The notes below the pieces were generated by a model. The model saw only the letters and a program-made list of their open reading frames with translations, ran no database searches and was not told the DNA's origin. A program made the position numbers and the translations under genes. A stretch of 64,000 bases of DNA from Fulvivirgaceae bacterium JP3-4 (GTDB taxonomy: Bacteria > Bacteroidota > Bacteroidia > Cytophagales > Cyclobacteriaceae), in NCBI GenBank assembly GCA_029309925.1, contig JARKND010000001.1:2666001-2730000 (forward strand). Direction: 5' to 3'. Positions 63,265 to 64,000 of the stretch are shown piece after piece (the first letter of the stretch is position 1; each line of letters opens with the position of its first letter).

Positions 63265-63765
63265 ATGAAAACAACAACCCTTTTAACTTTAATAGCAACC
63301 TTTATGGTAATGACTTCTTTTGACACGAAGCACGATGCAGATGTTGCTGCTGATCGCATGGCATTGCAAGTGGTATCTGCGCTTCACAAATCATCAACAT
63401 TCCATTACAGCGCATTGTACCCGCCAGTAGAAGCGTTTTACGAACTAATGGAAGAGAACACAGCGCTATACGGATCAAACTTCGAGGAAGCAAAAGCAGT
63501 GTTCACGAATGAGTTTCAGAAGAAAGTCATTCCTGCGATGAACAAGTCGTTCGAAGATGTGATAGCACAGGGAAAAAAATCAGGTATCGACTGGCGATCG
63601 ATTAAGTTCGAACGCGTTGAATGCACAGCGACCGAACAGGAACTGACCTTCTCACCGATCACCATTGTGTTTTCTGCGAATACAAAGGAGCACAAACTGG
63701 TGATCGATAAGGCGATCTATTTCAAAGGCCAATGGAAGGTAAGTCCTTACGTGACGTTGCAGTAA
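63265..63765 (+). CDS. Small exported hypothetical protein
   Basis: This 166-aa protein has signal peptide MKTTTLLTLIATFMVMTSFDTK. A helical N-terminal half (ADRMALQVVSALHKSSTFHYSALYPPVEAFYELMEENTALY) and a beta-rich C-terminal half (VECTATEQELTFSPITIVFSANTKEHKLVIDKAIYFKGQWKV) resemble NTF2-like or periplasmic binding folds. Family unknown. It lies 27 bp after the cytochrome, so they are probably co-transcribed. Confidence 0.75.
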   Translation: MKTTTLLTLIATFMVMTSFDTKHDADVAADRMALQVVSALHKSSTFHYSALYPPVEAFYELMEENTALYGSNFEEAKAVFTNEFQKKVIPAMNKSFEDVIAQGKKSGIDWRSIKFERVECTATEQELTFSPITIVFSANTKEHKLVIDKAIYFKGQWKVSPYVTLQ

Positions 63766-63839
63766 GTTTCGCTTCAACCACAAAAGAATATCAGCCTTAC
63801 ACACGGGCTCAGAATTTTGATTGAGTGTGGATTGCGCCA

Positions 63840-63868
63840 GGCCCGGAGAGATCCGGGTTTGGTTTTTT
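63840..63868 (+). terminator. Terminator after the cytochrome operon
   Basis: CCCGGA and TCCGGG form a short stem with loop GAGA, then GTTTGGTTTTTTT. It lies 75 bp after the stop of the exported protein. Confidence 0.8.
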
Positions 63869-63956
63869 TATGACAATGAGTGACAAATTCGACCATCAAA
63901 ATTCAAATTTGATTTTAACGTTTGGTAATTGTGGTGAGAAGCGCATACTTTGCAGC

Positions 63957-64000
63957 ATGTCTTTGTTTGTGGCCTCGCTCAATTCTGGAAGTAACGGAAA
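63957..64000 (+). CDS. MBL-fold metallo-hydrolase, first codons (cut by window edge)
   Basis: Only 14 codons are visible: MSLFVASLNSGSNG. This is the typical start of YycJ/WalJ-like metallo-beta-lactamase-fold hydrolases (SLNSGSNGNC...), so the call rests on that short match. A TACTTTG box lies 11 bp before the ATG. Confidence 0.55.
   Translation, partial: MSLFVASLNSGSNG

Overview
The window looks like a chromosomal segment of a Cytophagales-type member of the Bacteroidota. The evidence is a SusC-type TonB receptor, DUF4249 and DUF5777 proteins, PF06580 (LytS-type) kinase, OmpH/Skp, gamma-carbonic anhydrase, a linked miaB - sigma54 activator - lptE - secG block, and several -7 boxes of the Bacteroidota type TAnnTTTG. 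I saw no rRNA, tRNA, transposase, prophage or CRISPR array. Coding density is high, with short same-strand operons.

Region by region. 1-7.2 kb is a maltodextrin/alpha-glucan locus: a truncated susC on the minus strand, then a divergent lacI-type regulator, a GH31 alpha-glucosidase, an MFS sugar transporter and a secreted esterase, with three LacI-type operator-like palindromes in the divergent promoter. 7.3-10.4 kb holds a lipoprotein, msrA and a YedK/HMCES protein. 10.5-17.5 kb is a surface operon (TonB receptor with STN domain, DUF4249, MG2-like protein, lipoprotein). 17.9-20.4 kb is a YfiR plus HAMP-GAF-PAS sensor pair. 20.5-24.3 kb holds msrB, a class II amidotransferase, an L-2-hydroxyglutarate oxidase and a ThiF-rhodanese fusion. 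24.4-29.9 kb (minus strand) holds metZ, an OsmC protein, a sodium/solute symporter, and a cytochrome - YceI - YceI - DUF5777 operon. About 30 kb has two related small-RNA-like units. 30.3-35.6 kb holds an NTT/HEAT/cNMP-binding giant protein, OmpH and gamma-CA. 35.7-40.4 kb is the miaB-sigma54-lptE-secG block. 41.6-43.6 kb is groESL. 43.7-48.8 kb holds a LytS-type kinase and OPT and POT peptide transporters. 49-63.8 kb is mixed housekeeping: pckA, M15 peptidase, OmpA, alcohol dehydrogenase, ABC ATPases, Rrf2 and AraC regulators and cytochrome c. The right edge cuts into an MBL-fold hydrolase.

The most unusual signal is a family of intergenic tandem arrays, at least twelve between 24 and 61.5 kb. 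Each is made of 3-7 copies of a short unit, nearly always exactly 7 bp (one locus is 6 bp, one 8 bp). The unit sequence differs from locus to locus, but the architecture is shared: a repeated arm, a short centre, and in most loci a reverse-complement arm. Several arms start or end within a few bases of stop codons and fill whole convergent intergenic gaps. They resemble in style the heptamer repeats (STRR) known from cyanobacteria, but they form hairpins whose two arms appear to evolve together. The second candidate novelty is the pair of tandem, promoter-and-terminator-bounded small RNA units sharing a 23-nt 5' segment at 29.97-30.25 kb.
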